Shown one piece after another: positions 49,383 to 59,100 of a stretch of 64,000 nt of DNA. The position numbers and the translations under genes were made by a program. Origin of the DNA: Elusimicrobiota bacterium (GTDB lineage Bacteria; Elusimicrobiota; Elusimicrobia; UBA1565; UBA9628); assembly GCA_023249675.1 (NCBI GenBank), contig JAHFCE010000005.1, forward strand, positions 77,166-141,165. Reading direction: 5' to 3'. How positions within the stretch are numbered: the stretch's first letter is position 1; each line of letters starts with the position of its first letter. The notes beneath the pieces were generated by a model, which was given only the letters and a program-made list of their open reading frames with translations, was not told the DNA's origin and did no database searches.

Positions 49383-49843
49383 AAAATCTCATTTTGGCGG
49401 CGGTTGCGGTCCTGCTAACGGCGGGTTGTGCCGGCATGTTCGGCGGCAAGGACGAGGTGTCGTCCGACTTCGATAAGGAAACGAGCGCCAACGAGGCGCG
49501 GGTCAAGGAAGACCGCGTGCGCTCGAGCTTGGCTCAGCTCGAAGCGCGGCTGGCGGACTTCACGAAGACCGAAAAGAACATCCCGACCAAGCTCGAGAGC
49601 CTCGTACCCAAGTACATCGCCGGGATTCCTCCGCTCGACCTGCCCGTGTGCGGGCATGAATCGAACCGGGTTGAAGTCTACTCGCCCGAGATCCTGCGCG
49701 ACGGCCAGGTGGACGGCTCGCGCCTTCGCGGCACCGGACGCTGGGGCTACGTCTTCAACGACTACCAAGTCGTGATCTTCGTGGACTGCCTCAAGCCCTC
49801 GCTGCGCGGCGTGCCCTGGTATCAGGAGCGCGGCGTTTATTAG
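49379..49843 (+). CDS. Lipoprotein of unknown function
   Basis: 154 residues with a type II signal peptide: lipobox LTAGC, Cys at 17. The mature part has a helical stretch (about 30-75), then VPKYIAGIPPLDLPVCGHES and a C-terminal beta region ending PWYQERGVY. The segment of helix, LPSLVPKYIxGIP-like turn and short strands resembles type II pseudopilin-like periplasmic proteins, but this is weak. GTG start overlaps mnmA by 4 nt; its stop overlaps the convergent gene. Confidence 0.72.
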   Translation: MKNLILAAVAVLLTAGCAGMFGGKDEVSSDFDKETSANEARVKEDRVRSSLAQLEARLADFTKTEKNIPTKLESLVPKYIAGIPPLDLPVCGHESNRVEVYSPEILRDGQVDGSRLRGTGRWGYVFNDYQVVIFVDCLKPSLRGVPWYQERGVY

Positions 49844-50301
49844 GGCTGCGTCGAAGAAGTCTCGAGACCGAAGCGCTTGCCCCAGTCGATCAAGTCCTGC
49901 AGACTGCGCAGGGTGGTTTTCTGGCCCTTGCTGACGAAAGGGGGAACGCTTGCGATCATCGCTCCAGTTTCCGCGTCGAGGTCCACGAGACGATCATGCC
50001 GGACGGTTACTGGAACCCCTGCTGTAAGAAGGGGGACTATTTGGGCGGGCACAACTTGACTCTGTAGCCCGAGAGCTCCAAGGGCAAGGAAACGGACTGG
50101 GGTCGTGACGACGAATACTGATGGAGCGTTCTGCGCATTGTAGACTGCCATTTGAGATGCGATTTCTCCGGTCAAGCCGCCCAACGGAGCGGAGACGGAT
50201 ACGGCGGGAACGCGTATATTCTGCGCACTCGCCGTGAGAGGAGCTGAAAGTCCGAAGGACAGCAAGCCGAGTGCGATTACTCTGATCTTCATTATTTTCA
50301 T
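49840..50301 (-). CDS. Exported hypothetical protein
   Basis: 153 residues with a signal peptide (KIRVIALGLLSFGLSAPLTA, cut near SAQ). The mature part is beta-rich and small, with VPAVSVSAPLGGLTGEI, and ends with a helix DLIDWGKRFGLE. The start at 50301 has TAGGAG upstream; the frame runs back to 50439 through AT-rich non-coding sequence. Base composition is lower in GC than its neighbours. Not recognised. Confidence 0.6.
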   Translation of the reverse strand: MKIMKIRVIALGLLSFGLSAPLTASAQNIRVPAVSVSAPLGGLTGEIASQMAVYNAQNAPSVFVVTTPVRFLALGALGLQSQVVPAQIVPLLTAGVPVTVRHDRLVDLDAETGAMIASVPPFVSKGQKTTLRSLQDLIDWGKRFGLETSSTQP

Positions 50302-50411
50302 TCTCCTAAAACTGAAATTATGCCGTTGACCATCGTTATCATTATAGCAGCGAGCAATAGATTCGTCATGAGCCGAAAGGGAAAATTTTTTGGACCTAAA
50401 GGCCCACGGGC

Positions 50412-50476
50412 AATGCCACTCACTGGGTGCTATCCTCAAGGATAGTTGGACGATAAAATCTTAAGTGAGTGGCATT
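50412..50476. repeat. Inverted repeat with nested hairpin
   Basis: AATGCCACTCACT (50412-50424) and AGTGAGTGGCATT (50464-50476) are perfect complements 39 nt apart and enclose a small hairpin CTATCC-TCAA-GGATAG. It lies between the end of the GlpD-like gene and the exported-protein gene, both on the minus strand. There is no long T-run, so a plain terminator is uncertain. Confidence 0.55.
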
Positions 50477-50498
50477 TTGGCCTACGGGGCAAAGCGCG

Positions 50499-51842
50499 TT
50501 ACACGTAGCGGCGGCGGAACTCGGCTTCGTCGGCGGCGGGCGCGAGCCCGGCGGCGCGCCGGATGAGGTGGGAGGCCATGCCCGCGCCGAGATACGACAG
50601 CGCGTGCAGTTCGCGCAGCAGGGGCTTCGCGCGCAGGAATTTTTTGAGGTTCGGCGAGGGGCGGGGCCAATTCGGAATCTCGCCCACGGGCTTGCCGTCC
50701 AAGGTCAGCAAATGGGTCCGGCAGGGGCCGCCCGCGCCGAGCTTGAGGCAGGCGGCGTCGACGGCCGCCTCGGCCATGACGCGGTAGTCCGACATCTTGC
50801 CGCCGCCGATCGTGAGAAAGCCCGCCACGCCGTCGCGCGCCTCGTGATCGAACACCTCGAAATCGCGCGACAAGAGCTTCTCGGCGCCGGGCTGGCCTAA
50901 GATCGGGCGCGAGCCGACGATGGTGGCGTCATGTTTCTCCGGCCACCCCTTGAAGTAGCGCTTCACCGACCGCGTCAGAGAACCGATCTCCTCGTCCGTC
51001 GTGCGTGTCAGATCAGGGTCCGACGGTCCCGGCAGATCGGTCGGGCCGACCCAGGTGCCGAGGGGGGAAGGCACGACGAACACGTAGCGCGAGCGGTCCT
51101 CGGCTTCTAACAGCAGACCGACCGGCGTGAGGGCCTGGTCGTTATAGATGAGGTGGGTTCCCTGCATGAGGCGCAGGGGCATGCGCACGCCGGCGAGTGT
51201 GGAGACCTTGTCGATCCAAGGGCCCGCGGCGTTGACCGTGATTCGGCCGCGCAGGTCGCGGCCACCGGCGCAAACGCCGGTCACCCGCGCGCCGTCTTTG
51301 AGCAGGGAGGCGACCGGGGTCTCAAGCAGGACCTCGGCCCCGGCCGCGCGCGCGGAGTCGAGGGTGCGGCGCGCCAAGGCTTCCGCGTCCACCCACCATT
51401 CGTCGAAGACGAGCGCGCCGAGCAGGCCCTCGGGGGAGAGTCCCGGCACGACGCGCCGGGCGGCTTCGGCGGTCAAGCGCAGATGCGCTCGGCCGTACTT
51501 CATCGGCTTGAAGCGGTCGTACTGCTCGAATAGGGTCTCCACGGTTTCGAGGCCGCGTGTGTGTCCTTGATAGACCGGCCAGACGATCGGCAGGCGCGTG
51601 AGCAGCTCGCCCGCGGTGCGCACGATATGTCCCGAGTCCTCGCAGGACGAATGCGTGGTGAGGCGGTCGTAGAGCAGGTAGCGCACGCCGCCGTGGATGA
51701 GGTGAGTGGAGGCCGCCGTCGTGCCGCCGCCGGGCCTGCCGCGTTCGATGAGGGCCACCCGCAGTCCTCTGAGAGCCGCGTCGCGGGCCACTCCGGCCCC
51801 GGTGACGCCGCCGCCGATGACGACGAGGTCGAAATCGTTCAT
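50499..51842 (-). CDS. FAD-dependent glycerol-3-phosphate dehydrogenase-like protein
   Basis: 447 residues of the GlpD/GlpA family. FAD-binding GGGVTGAG at 10-17, then LIERGRPGGGTTAASTHLIH near 31, a GGVRYLLYDR segment, AAGPWIDKV near 208, and TIGGGKMSDYRVMAEAAVD near 365. It would oxidise glycerol-3-phosphate to dihydroxyacetone phosphate at the membrane, feeding the quinone pool. It lacks the C-terminal domain length of E. coli GlpD (about 500 residues). Divergent from the PBP gene with only 39 nt between starts. Confidence 0.85.
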   Translation of the reverse strand: MNDFDLVVIGGGVTGAGVARDAALRGLRVALIERGRPGGGTTAASTHLIHGGVRYLLYDRLTTHSSCEDSGHIVRTAGELLTRLPIVWPVYQGHTRGLETVETLFEQYDRFKPMKYGRAHLRLTAEAARRVVPGLSPEGLLGALVFDEWWVDAEALARRTLDSARAAGAEVLLETPVASLLKDGARVTGVCAGGRDLRGRITVNAAGPWIDKVSTLAGVRMPLRLMQGTHLIYNDQALTPVGLLLEAEDRSRYVFVVPSPLGTWVGPTDLPGPSDPDLTRTTDEEIGSLTRSVKRYFKGWPEKHDATIVGSRPILGQPGAEKLLSRDFEVFDHEARDGVAGFLTIGGGKMSDYRVMAEAAVDAACLKLGAGGPCRTHLLTLDGKPVGEIPNWPRPSPNLKKFLRAKPLLRELHALSYLGAGMASHLIRRAAGLAPAADEAEFRRRYV

Positions 51843-51867
51843 TCCAGATCCAGAGTGTACGAAATGG

Positions 51868-51873
51868 TAGAAT
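51868..51873 (+). promoter_or_regulatory. -10 box of the PBP gene
   Basis: TAGAAT ends 8 nt before the ATG at 51882. On the other strand TACACT (51859-51854) is a -10 candidate for the GlpD-like gene. The two promoters are packed back to back in 39 nt. Confidence 0.45.
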
Positions 51874-51881
51874 CAGATTTC

Positions 51882-54149
51882 ATGCCCCGCACCCGTTTCT
51901 ACGTCCTTGCGGCCCTCGCGTTCCTCTCGGTCGGCGCCGGCTCTCTCGCCCTGCGCAAGCTCCTGGAGGGGATGCCCCCGATCCACACGCTCGAGGACTA
52001 CACGCCCTCGCTGACCACGCGCGTCTACGACTCCAGGGGCACGGTGATCTCCGAGCTGTCCATCGAGAAGCGCGCGCTGCTGCCGTTGTCGAAGATCCCC
52101 GTGGACCTGCAGAACGCCGTCATCGCCGTCGAGGACGACGCCTTCTTCAAGCATTGGGGCATCTCGCCGAAGGGGATGCTCCGCTCGGCTGTGCGCAACC
52201 TGCTCGCCCGGCGTGTGGTGCAGGGCGCGTCCACGATCACCCAGCAGCTCGCCAAGCAGATCTTCCTGAAGCCCGAGCGCAAGTTCACGCGCAAGATCCG
52301 CGAAGTCCTTCTCGCGATCGAGATCGAGCGCAACTTCTCCAAGCCCGAGATTCTTCAGCTCTACTTGAACCAGGTGTATTTCGGCGAGGGCGCCTATGGG
52401 GCCCAGGCCGCGGCCCGTAACTACTTCGGCAAGGAGGTCGCGGAGCTGACCTTGGCCGACTGTGCTTTGCTCGCCGGCCTCATCCGCGCGCCGCGCGGCA
52501 ACTCCCCGTTCTTCAAGTCCGAGAACGCGCGCAAACGCCGCTCGTTCGTGCTCCAGCGCATGCTCAGCGAAAAACTCGTCACCGCGGCCGAGGCCGACGC
52601 GGCCAACGCCGCGCCGATCCCGCTCGTCAAGCCGCTCGGCTTCGATGCCCAGGCGCCGTTTTTTGTCGAACACGTGCGGCGGCGCCTCGAGCATAAATAC
52701 GGCACCGCCGCCGTCTGGCGCGGCGGCCTCAAGGTGTATACGACGCTCGACCTCGAGATGCAGAAGAAAGCTGAGGAAGTGATGGAGAAGGCCCTGACCG
52801 AGTTCGACGTCAAGGCTCAGGTCGAGCATGAGAAGAAGATCGCGGAACTCCTCACCTCGGGCGAGCCGCTGCCGCCCGACGTCTCGACTGCGCCCTTGGC
52901 GAAGATCCAGGGCGCGTTCGTCGTCATCGACATCAAGACCGGCGCTGTGCGCGCGATGATCGGCGGGCGCGACTCGCAATTCAACCGCGTGACTCAGGCC
53001 AAGCGCCAACCCGGCTCGACGTTCAAGCCCTTCGTGTGGGCCGCGGCGCTGGGTTCGGGCATGACCGCCGCCTCGATGGTGGATGACGCGCCGCTTGCGT
53101 TCTACACCGATGGCCGAGACTGGCGCCTGCTTGAGGGCGCGACCGACCAGTACTCGATCAACTTGGCGACACAGCCGTTTGCGGCGTCGCCCGACTTCAA
53201 AATTTGGGTGCCGAACAACTACGACGGCAAGTTTCTCGGGCGCATCACCTTGCGCAAGGCGCTTGCGAACTCGCGCAACATCTCCTCGATCAACCTGATC
53301 ACGCAGATCGGCCCGCCGCTGGTCGTCGAGCTGGCCAAACGCGCCGGCATCCGCTCCGAGCTCGAGCCCGCGCCCGCGCTCGGCCTCGGCGCCTCCGTCG
53401 TGACTCCTCTTGAGATGACGGCCGCTTTCGGCACCTTCGCCAATGGCGGCATCGCGGTCACGCCCTACACGCTCGAGCGGGCCGAGGACGCGAGCGGCAA
53501 GCCGCTTGAGGGCCACGTCCCCTCGGATAAGGAGGCGATGACGCCGCAGCTCGCGTACCTCGTCACGAACCTGATGAAAGGCGTCGTGCAGGACGGCACC
53601 GGCCGTTACGCGAGCCGCCTCAACCGGCCGTTGGGCGGCAAGACCGGAACCTCCAACGACAACCGGGACCTGTGGTTCATCGGATTTACGCCCGACCTCG
53701 TCGCCGGCGCGTGGATGGGCTACGACGACTTCACCTCGCTCGGCCGCAAGGATTGGACCGGGGGCTCCACCGTCGTGCCGTGGTGGACGGAGATCATGGG
53801 CGCAATTTTAAAGGAGTATCCGAAGCGCGATTTTCCAGCACCCTCGGGCATCGTCTTCGCCGCGATCGACAAGGAGCAGGGCCTGCTCTACCAGCCGGCG
53901 TGCCCGAAGGCGAACAAGCTTCTCGAGGCGTTCGCCCAGGGCGCCGAGCCGAAGGAATACTGCGACCCGAACCGCAAGGGGCCGGCGGTCATCGAGGTCT
54001 CGACCGCGGCGCTCGGATCGACCGCTCTTCCCGATGGAGGCTACGGCCAGTTGCGGCTATCGACCGGAGCCGTCTCGCCTGCGCCCGCGCCGAGCGACGG
54101 GGAGCTTGAGGCGATTCCGGCGTCCGGCGAAGACGCCGACAGCCTGTAG
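51882..54149 (+). CDS. Class A penicillin-binding protein (PBP1A type)
   Basis: 755 residues: one N-terminal membrane helix, a GT51 glycosyltransferase and a transpeptidase. GT51 motifs: EDDAFFKHWG (catalytic E84), GASTITQQLAKQ, KIREVLLAIEIE and YLNQVYFGEGAYG. The transpeptidase has STFK (S379, K382), SRN and KTGTS (587-591). A low-complexity tail follows about 740. It polymerises and cross-links peptidoglycan in the periplasm. The start at 51882 is chosen for the membrane helix; the frame extends upstream across the GlpD-like gene. Convergent with alanine racemase, so two cell-wall genes are neighbours. Confidence 0.94.
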   Translation: MPRTRFYVLAALAFLSVGAGSLALRKLLEGMPPIHTLEDYTPSLTTRVYDSRGTVISELSIEKRALLPLSKIPVDLQNAVIAVEDDAFFKHWGISPKGMLRSAVRNLLARRVVQGASTITQQLAKQIFLKPERKFTRKIREVLLAIEIERNFSKPEILQLYLNQVYFGEGAYGAQAAARNYFGKEVAELTLADCALLAGLIRAPRGNSPFFKSENARKRRSFVLQRMLSEKLVTAAEADAANAAPIPLVKPLGFDAQAPFFVEHVRRRLEHKYGTAAVWRGGLKVYTTLDLEMQKKAEEVMEKALTEFDVKAQVEHEKKIAELLTSGEPLPPDVSTAPLAKIQGAFVVIDIKTGAVRAMIGGRDSQFNRVTQAKRQPGSTFKPFVWAAALGSGMTAASMVDDAPLAFYTDGRDWRLLEGATDQYSINLATQPFAASPDFKIWVPNNYDGKFLGRITLRKALANSRNISSINLITQIGPPLVVELAKRAGIRSELEPAPALGLGASVVTPLEMTAAFGTFANGGIAVTPYTLERAEDASGKPLEGHVPSDKEAMTPQLAYLVTNLMKGVVQDGTGRYASRLNRPLGGKTGTSNDNRDLWFIGFTPDLVAGAWMGYDDFTSLGRKDWTGGSTVVPWWTEIMGAILKEYPKRDFPAPSGIVFAAIDKEQGLLYQPACPKANKLLEAFAQGAEPKEYCDPNRKGPAVIEVSTAALGSTALPDGGYGQLRLSTGAVSPAPAPSDGELEAIPASGEDADSL

Positions 54150-54155
54150 TCGTTT

Positions 54156-55217
54156 TTACCGGTAGACGCGGGGGACTCGCGCGGCGGTGCGGCGCACGGG
54201 AAGTACGACGGCGTCGCCCGCCTTGAGCGACGGGCAGCCCGTGGCGTCGACGAGCACGTGGGAAATGCCGCAGCGTCCGATGAACGGCAGCTTGAGGCCG
54301 CCGCGCATGCCCCAGTACGAGCGGCTCGCACCCAGACCGATCAGGCGCTCCGCCGGCTCCATCGTGAGTCCGTCAGCGTAGCCGACCGGCAGCGTGGCGA
54401 CGCGCATCGCGCGCGGCGCGAGATATTCGCTCGCGTAGCCGATCGAGGCGCCCTTGCGGACTTCGCGCATCGAGATCACGCGGGCGGAGAAGCGCCAGGG
54501 GCTTTTGAGCGCCGCCGGCCGGAGCTTTGAGCGGTTGATGCCGTACAGCAGGTTGCCGACGCAGGCGAGGTCGAAGCGGCGGTGCGGAAAGTCCATGAAC
54601 ACCGTCGAGTTCGCCGCGCGCAGGCGCAGGCCCGGGTCGAGGCGTTTGTAGGGCGCGGTGAGCCGCTCGAAGGCGCCGAGTTTTTCCTCGGCCTCGACCG
54701 CGTTCTTGCCGGGCATGTAGCCGAGGTGCACGGCGATGCCGTCCACCGTCAAGCCGCGTAGGCGGCTGAGAGCTTGCATCAGCGCGGGAAGCTCTTTCGG
54801 GGGGAGGCCCCAGCGCGCGAGGCCGAAGTCGAGATCGATCTGTAGGCGGATCTTCCCGCCCTGGGCCGCGCGATGAAGCGCCTGGGCTTGGCCGAGAGAT
54901 TCGACCACGGGAATCACGCCCAGGCGCAGGGCCTCGGCGGACTGCGCGGGCAGGACAGGTGCGAGCATCTGAATCGGAGCCTTGATCCCGGCCTTGCGCA
55001 ACGCGGCGGCCTCGGTCAGGTCGCGCACGCCGAGGCGCTCGGCCCCGGCCCGGAGGACGGCCTTCGAGACCTCGACAGCGCCGTGACCGTAGCCGTCCGC
55101 TTTCACCGCGGCGACGAAGCCCGCGCCTGTCGGCAGCTGGGCTTTCACCCACGCGGCGTTGCCGGCGATTGCGGACAGGTCGATTTCGACCCATTTCATC
55201 AAGGGGGGGGCGGCCAT
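54156..55217 (-). CDS. alr: Alanine racemase
   Basis: 353 residues, PLP enzyme making D-alanine for peptidoglycan. The PLP lysine is K39 in AVKADGYGHG. IQIDLDFGLARWG-like substrate strand, VDGIAVHLGYMPG and LPVGYADG follow; the catalytic Tyr lies in SIGYASEY. The start may be MKWVEIDL (55199) rather than 55217; TAGGAT 9 nt before 55217 supports the longer form as a near-leaderless start. Confidence 0.93.
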   Translation of the reverse strand: MAAPPLMKWVEIDLSAIAGNAAWVKAQLPTGAGFVAAVKADGYGHGAVEVSKAVLRAGAERLGVRDLTEAAALRKAGIKAPIQMLAPVLPAQSAEALRLGVIPVVESLGQAQALHRAAQGGKIRLQIDLDFGLARWGLPPKELPALMQALSRLRGLTVDGIAVHLGYMPGKNAVEAEEKLGAFERLTAPYKRLDPGLRLRAANSTVFMDFPHRRFDLACVGNLLYGINRSKLRPAALKSPWRFSARVISMREVRKGASIGYASEYLAPRAMRVATLPVGYADGLTMEPAERLIGLGASRSYWGMRGGLKLPFIGRCGISHVLVDATGCPSLKAGDAVVLPVRRTAARVPRVYR

Positions 55218-55272
55218 CGGGAGCTATCCTATTAAATCGGCGCGCCAACTGTTTCTGGAAACAGTTTAAAAG

Positions 55273-55278
55273 TAGAAT
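55273..55278 (+). promoter_or_regulatory. -10 box of hemC
   Basis: TAGAAT ends 5 nt before the GTG at 55284. The 66-nt region between alr and hemC starts serves both directions. Confidence 0.45.
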
Positions 55279-55283
55279 GGCTT

Positions 55284-56189
55284 GTGGCGATCCTGAAAAT
55301 GGGCACGCGGGGTTCTCCGCTGGCGCTTGCGCAGTCGAGCCAGGCGGGGCGCGCTTTGGAGAAGCTCAATCCCGGCCTGACGGTCGAGACGGTGGTCATC
55401 AAGACCAGCGGCGACTTGTTCGGCGCGCCTTCACCTGAGATCGCCAAGACTTTGCCGCAGGGCGCCAAGGGCCTCTGGATCAAGGAGCTCGAAGAGGCGC
55501 TTCTTGACGGGCGCGTCGACTTCGCCGCGCACAGCGCCAAGGACCTGCCCGCTCTGCTCGCCGCCGGCCTCTCGGTCGCGGCGTATCCCGAGCGCGAGGA
55601 CCCGCGCGACGCGTTCGTGGCCAAGCCCGGGCTCGCCTGGGCGGGGGTCGCTGCGGGCGCTCGGATCGCGACTTCGTCCTTGAGACGACATCTTATGGTG
55701 AATGCCGCCAAGCCCGGCGTCACGCTCCTCCCGCTGCGCGGGAATGTGGACACGCGCCTGCGCAAATTGGCGGAAGGGGAATACGACGCGATGGTGATCG
55801 CGGTCGCGGGCCTCAAGCGTCTTGGTCGGGCGGACGTCCGGCATGAGCCGATGGACGTCAAGATCATGCTGCCCGCGCCCGCGCAAGGAGCGCTGGCTCT
55901 CGAGATCAAAACCTCCCGCCGCGACGTGGGGACGATCATCGCGACGCTCGACCACCCGGCGACGCGGCGCTGCGTCGAGTTCGAGCGCGCGTTTCTCGGC
56001 ATGGTCGGCGGCGGCTGCGGTTCTCCCGTCGGCGCGCACGCGCGGCTTGAGGCCGGCGGCGTTCTGCTCGAGGGCTTCTTCGCCCACGAGGGCGAAACGA
56101 GCGGCAAGCGCGTCGCGGGCCTCTGCTCCGACGTCGCGCGGCGCGAGGCGTTCGTGGCCGACCTCGCCCAGTCAGCCAAATCACGGTGA
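55284..56189 (+). CDS. hemC: Porphobilinogen deaminase (hydroxymethylbilane synthase)
   Basis: 301 residues, cytoplasmic. It opens MAILKMGTRGSPLALAQSSQ; AAHSAKDLPALL, TSSLRRHLM and LPLRGNVDTRLRKL are substrate-site motifs; the dipyrromethane-cofactor cysteine is C245 in GGGCGSPVGAHA. It joins four porphobilinogens for haem and other tetrapyrroles. GTG start. It overlaps mfd by 4 nt; no other hem gene is nearby. Confidence 0.95.
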   Translation: MAILKMGTRGSPLALAQSSQAGRALEKLNPGLTVETVVIKTSGDLFGAPSPEIAKTLPQGAKGLWIKELEEALLDGRVDFAAHSAKDLPALLAAGLSVAAYPEREDPRDAFVAKPGLAWAGVAAGARIATSSLRRHLMVNAAKPGVTLLPLRGNVDTRLRKLAEGEYDAMVIAVAGLKRLGRADVRHEPMDVKIMLPAPAQGALALEIKTSRRDVGTIIATLDHPATRRCVEFERAFLGMVGGGCGSPVGAHARLEAGGVLLEGFFAHEGETSGKRVAGLCSDVARREAFVADLAQSAKSR

Positions 56190-59100
56190 AGAAGGTGGTC
56201 GGCGCGCCCGGTTCGGGCGCGCGAGCGTTTCTCGCCCGGCGCATTCTTCAGGGCAAGCCTCCGGTGGGCGTTGAGGCCCCGACAGGACCCCTGGTGTTCG
56301 TCCTGCCCGACGCGGACGCGGTCGAGGACATCGTCGGCGCGGTCAAAGCCCTCGGGCTCTTGTTCGAGGGCAAAACCGAAACCGTCGCGATCTTCGGCGA
56401 CGACGCGCGCGAGCGCCTGGCCTCGCTCGAGCTCCTGCGCGGCGGCGCGCGCCTCGTGCTCGCCACGCCCGAGGGCCTGCGCGCGTCCGCGCCGGGCCGC
56501 GCCGACTTCTCCGCGCGCACCGTGCGCTTTCGCGCGGGCGATCGGAGCCCGCGCGACAGCGCGATCGACGCGCTTGTCGCCGCCGGCTACCAGCGCGTCG
56601 AGTTCGTCGAAAGCCCCGGCGAGTTCGCGGTGCGGGGCGCCGTGCTCGACTTCCACGCGCTTGAGCCGGCGGTCGCCTACCGCGTCCTCTACGACGAAGA
56701 CCGCGTGGCCTCGATCCGGCCGTTTGACCCGATCTCGCAGGAGCCGTCCGCGGTGCAGGCCCAGGCTATCGCCACGCCCGCCGAGGAGCCGCAGCTCGGC
56801 TCGCGCGTCGCCGACTGGCTGACCGAAAACGCACTGTGGCTTATCGGCGAAGGCGTTGCGATCGAGGTCCCGGCGGACGTTCCGAGCTTCGGCCTTGGGC
56901 GCGGCGCCGCGACCGAGGCCGAGGAGAACGATTTCGGCGCGAGGGCCGTCGGCCCCTTCGGCGGCGACCCGAAGAACGCATGGGCCGAGATGAGGCGCGA
57001 CGCGGAACGCGCGCAGACAGTCGTTTTGTTCAGTCTCAATCATGGCGAAGACGCGCGCCTCCAGGAGATCCTGGGCGAGGAGCTGCCCGGCGTGCCCGTC
57101 CAGTTCCTGATCGGCCCGCTGCGCGAGGGCTTCCGCCGCCCGCAGTCCGAGGTGTCGGTGTTCGCGACCTCGCAGATTTTTGAGCGCGACTGGCGCGGCG
57201 TCGGCCGCTGGAAGCGCTTCGCGGCCAAGGGTGCGGGCTCCACGCGCTGGCGCGAGCTCAAAAATGGGGACTTCGTCGTCCACCAGGACTACGGCGTGGC
57301 GCGTTACCAGGGTCTGGAGCCGATCTCCGTGCCGGGCCACGGTCCCCAAGACTGCGTGAAGCTCGAGTACCGCGGTTCCGACCGGCTGTTTGTGCCGCTG
57401 ACCGAGTTCGACCGCGTACAGAAATACGCGGGGGCCGAGGGCAAGCGTCCGCGCTTGTCTTCCCTGGACACCCGGACTTGGGAGGAGGTCAAGAAGCAGG
57501 TCGCCGAAGGCGTGCGCGATCTGGCCGAGGAGCTCCTGCGCCTGCAGGCCCGCCGTGCGGCTCAGCCCGGCCACGCGTTTCCGAGCGAATCGCAGATGGA
57601 GCGCGAATTCGCCGACGGCTTTCCGTACGAGCCGACCGAGGACCAGGCCCGCGCGATCTCGGAAACGCTCGAGGACATGATGACGCCGCGGCCGATGGAC
57701 CGCCTCATCGTCGGCGACGTCGGTTTCGGCAAGACCGAGGTTGCGATGCGCGCGGCGTTTAAATGCGCGCTGGGCCTCAAGCAATGCGCGGTGCTCGCAC
57801 CCACGACCGTGCTGGCCGACCAGCACTTTCGGACCTTTTCGCGGCGCATGGCGGGCTTTCCGGTCCGCCTGGCGATGATGACCCGCTTTCAGACCAAGGC
57901 CGAGCAGAAGGCCGTCCTGAAGGACCTGGCGGAGGGCAAGGTGGACGTCGTCATCGGCACCTCGCGGCTGCTGCAGAAGGACGTGCGTTTTCATGATATC
58001 GGCCTCATCGTCATCGATGAAGAGCACCGTTTTGGCGTTTCGGATAAAGAGAAGTTCAAAAAGATCAGGGAGAACGTGGATGTGCTCGCCTTGTCGGCGA
58101 CCCCGATTCCACGCTCCCTTCATCAATCGATGACCGGCCTGCGCCAGATTTCTTTGATCCAAAGCGCTCCCAGTGGCCGGCAGCCGATTGTGACGCGCGT
58201 CGGCCCCTGGGATGAGCGTGTGATCTCAACCGCGATCGCCGATGAGCTTGCGCGCGGCGGTCAGGTGTACTACGTGCACAACCGTGTGCGCACCATGGCG
58301 GACACGCTCAAGCAGATTCGCGAGCTCTCCGGCGGCGCGCGCGTGGCGATGGTGCACGGCCAAATGAAGGGCCCCGACATCGAGAAGGCGATGTGGGACC
58401 TCTCGCAGCGCAAGTCCGACGTCCTGGTCGCCTCGACCATCATCGAGTCCGGCCTCGACATTCCCAGCGTCAACACCCTCCTGGTGGAAGACGCTCAGGA
58501 TTTCGGCCTCGCCCAGCTTTACCAGCTGCGCGGGCGCATCGGTCGGGAGAAAAGCCGCGCGTTCTGCTACCTGTTTCATCCGTCCGACGCGGAAATGAAG
58601 GACCTGCCCGAGGACGCGGTCAAGCGCCTCGATGCGCTCAAGGAATTCGGGGCGCTCGGGGCGGGAATCAAGCTCGCGCTGCGGGACCTCGAAATCAGAG
58701 GGGCGGGCGACCTTCTGGGGGCCAAACAGCACGGATTCATGAACGCGGTCGGCGCCGACTATTACGCCCAGCTTTTAGAGAGTGAAGTGTCTCGCCTGCG
58801 CGGCAAGCGCGTTGAGGACGATGATCGGCCGGTCGAGGTGGACCTGCGCCTGCCCGCCTATATTCCTCAAGATTACCTCCCGGGCGAGATCGAACGCTTG
58901 AAGATCTACAAAAGAGCGCTGCGGGCGACGCCCGAAGAGGCCGAGGCCATTCTCGCGGAGCTCGAGCGCCTGTCCGGTCCGCCGCCCGTGCCCGTCAAGA
59001 ATCTTTTCGCGATGCTGACCTTGCGCGCCGAGGCGCGCCGCGCGAGGGTCAGCGAGATCGCCGAGAAGGACGGCGCCGTTGAGATCCGCTGGCGTGCCGA

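Noticed and set aside
54156..55217. Suspected loss of the catalytic Tyr in alanine racemase
   Set aside because: Counting back from GYADG aligns the Tyr of SIGYASEY with the catalytic Tyr of known racemases, so the active site looks intact.
55232..58162. Long minus-strand open frame (976 codons) opposite hemC and mfd
   Set aside because: Antisense shadow of two certain genes; composition is biased and no domain is seen.
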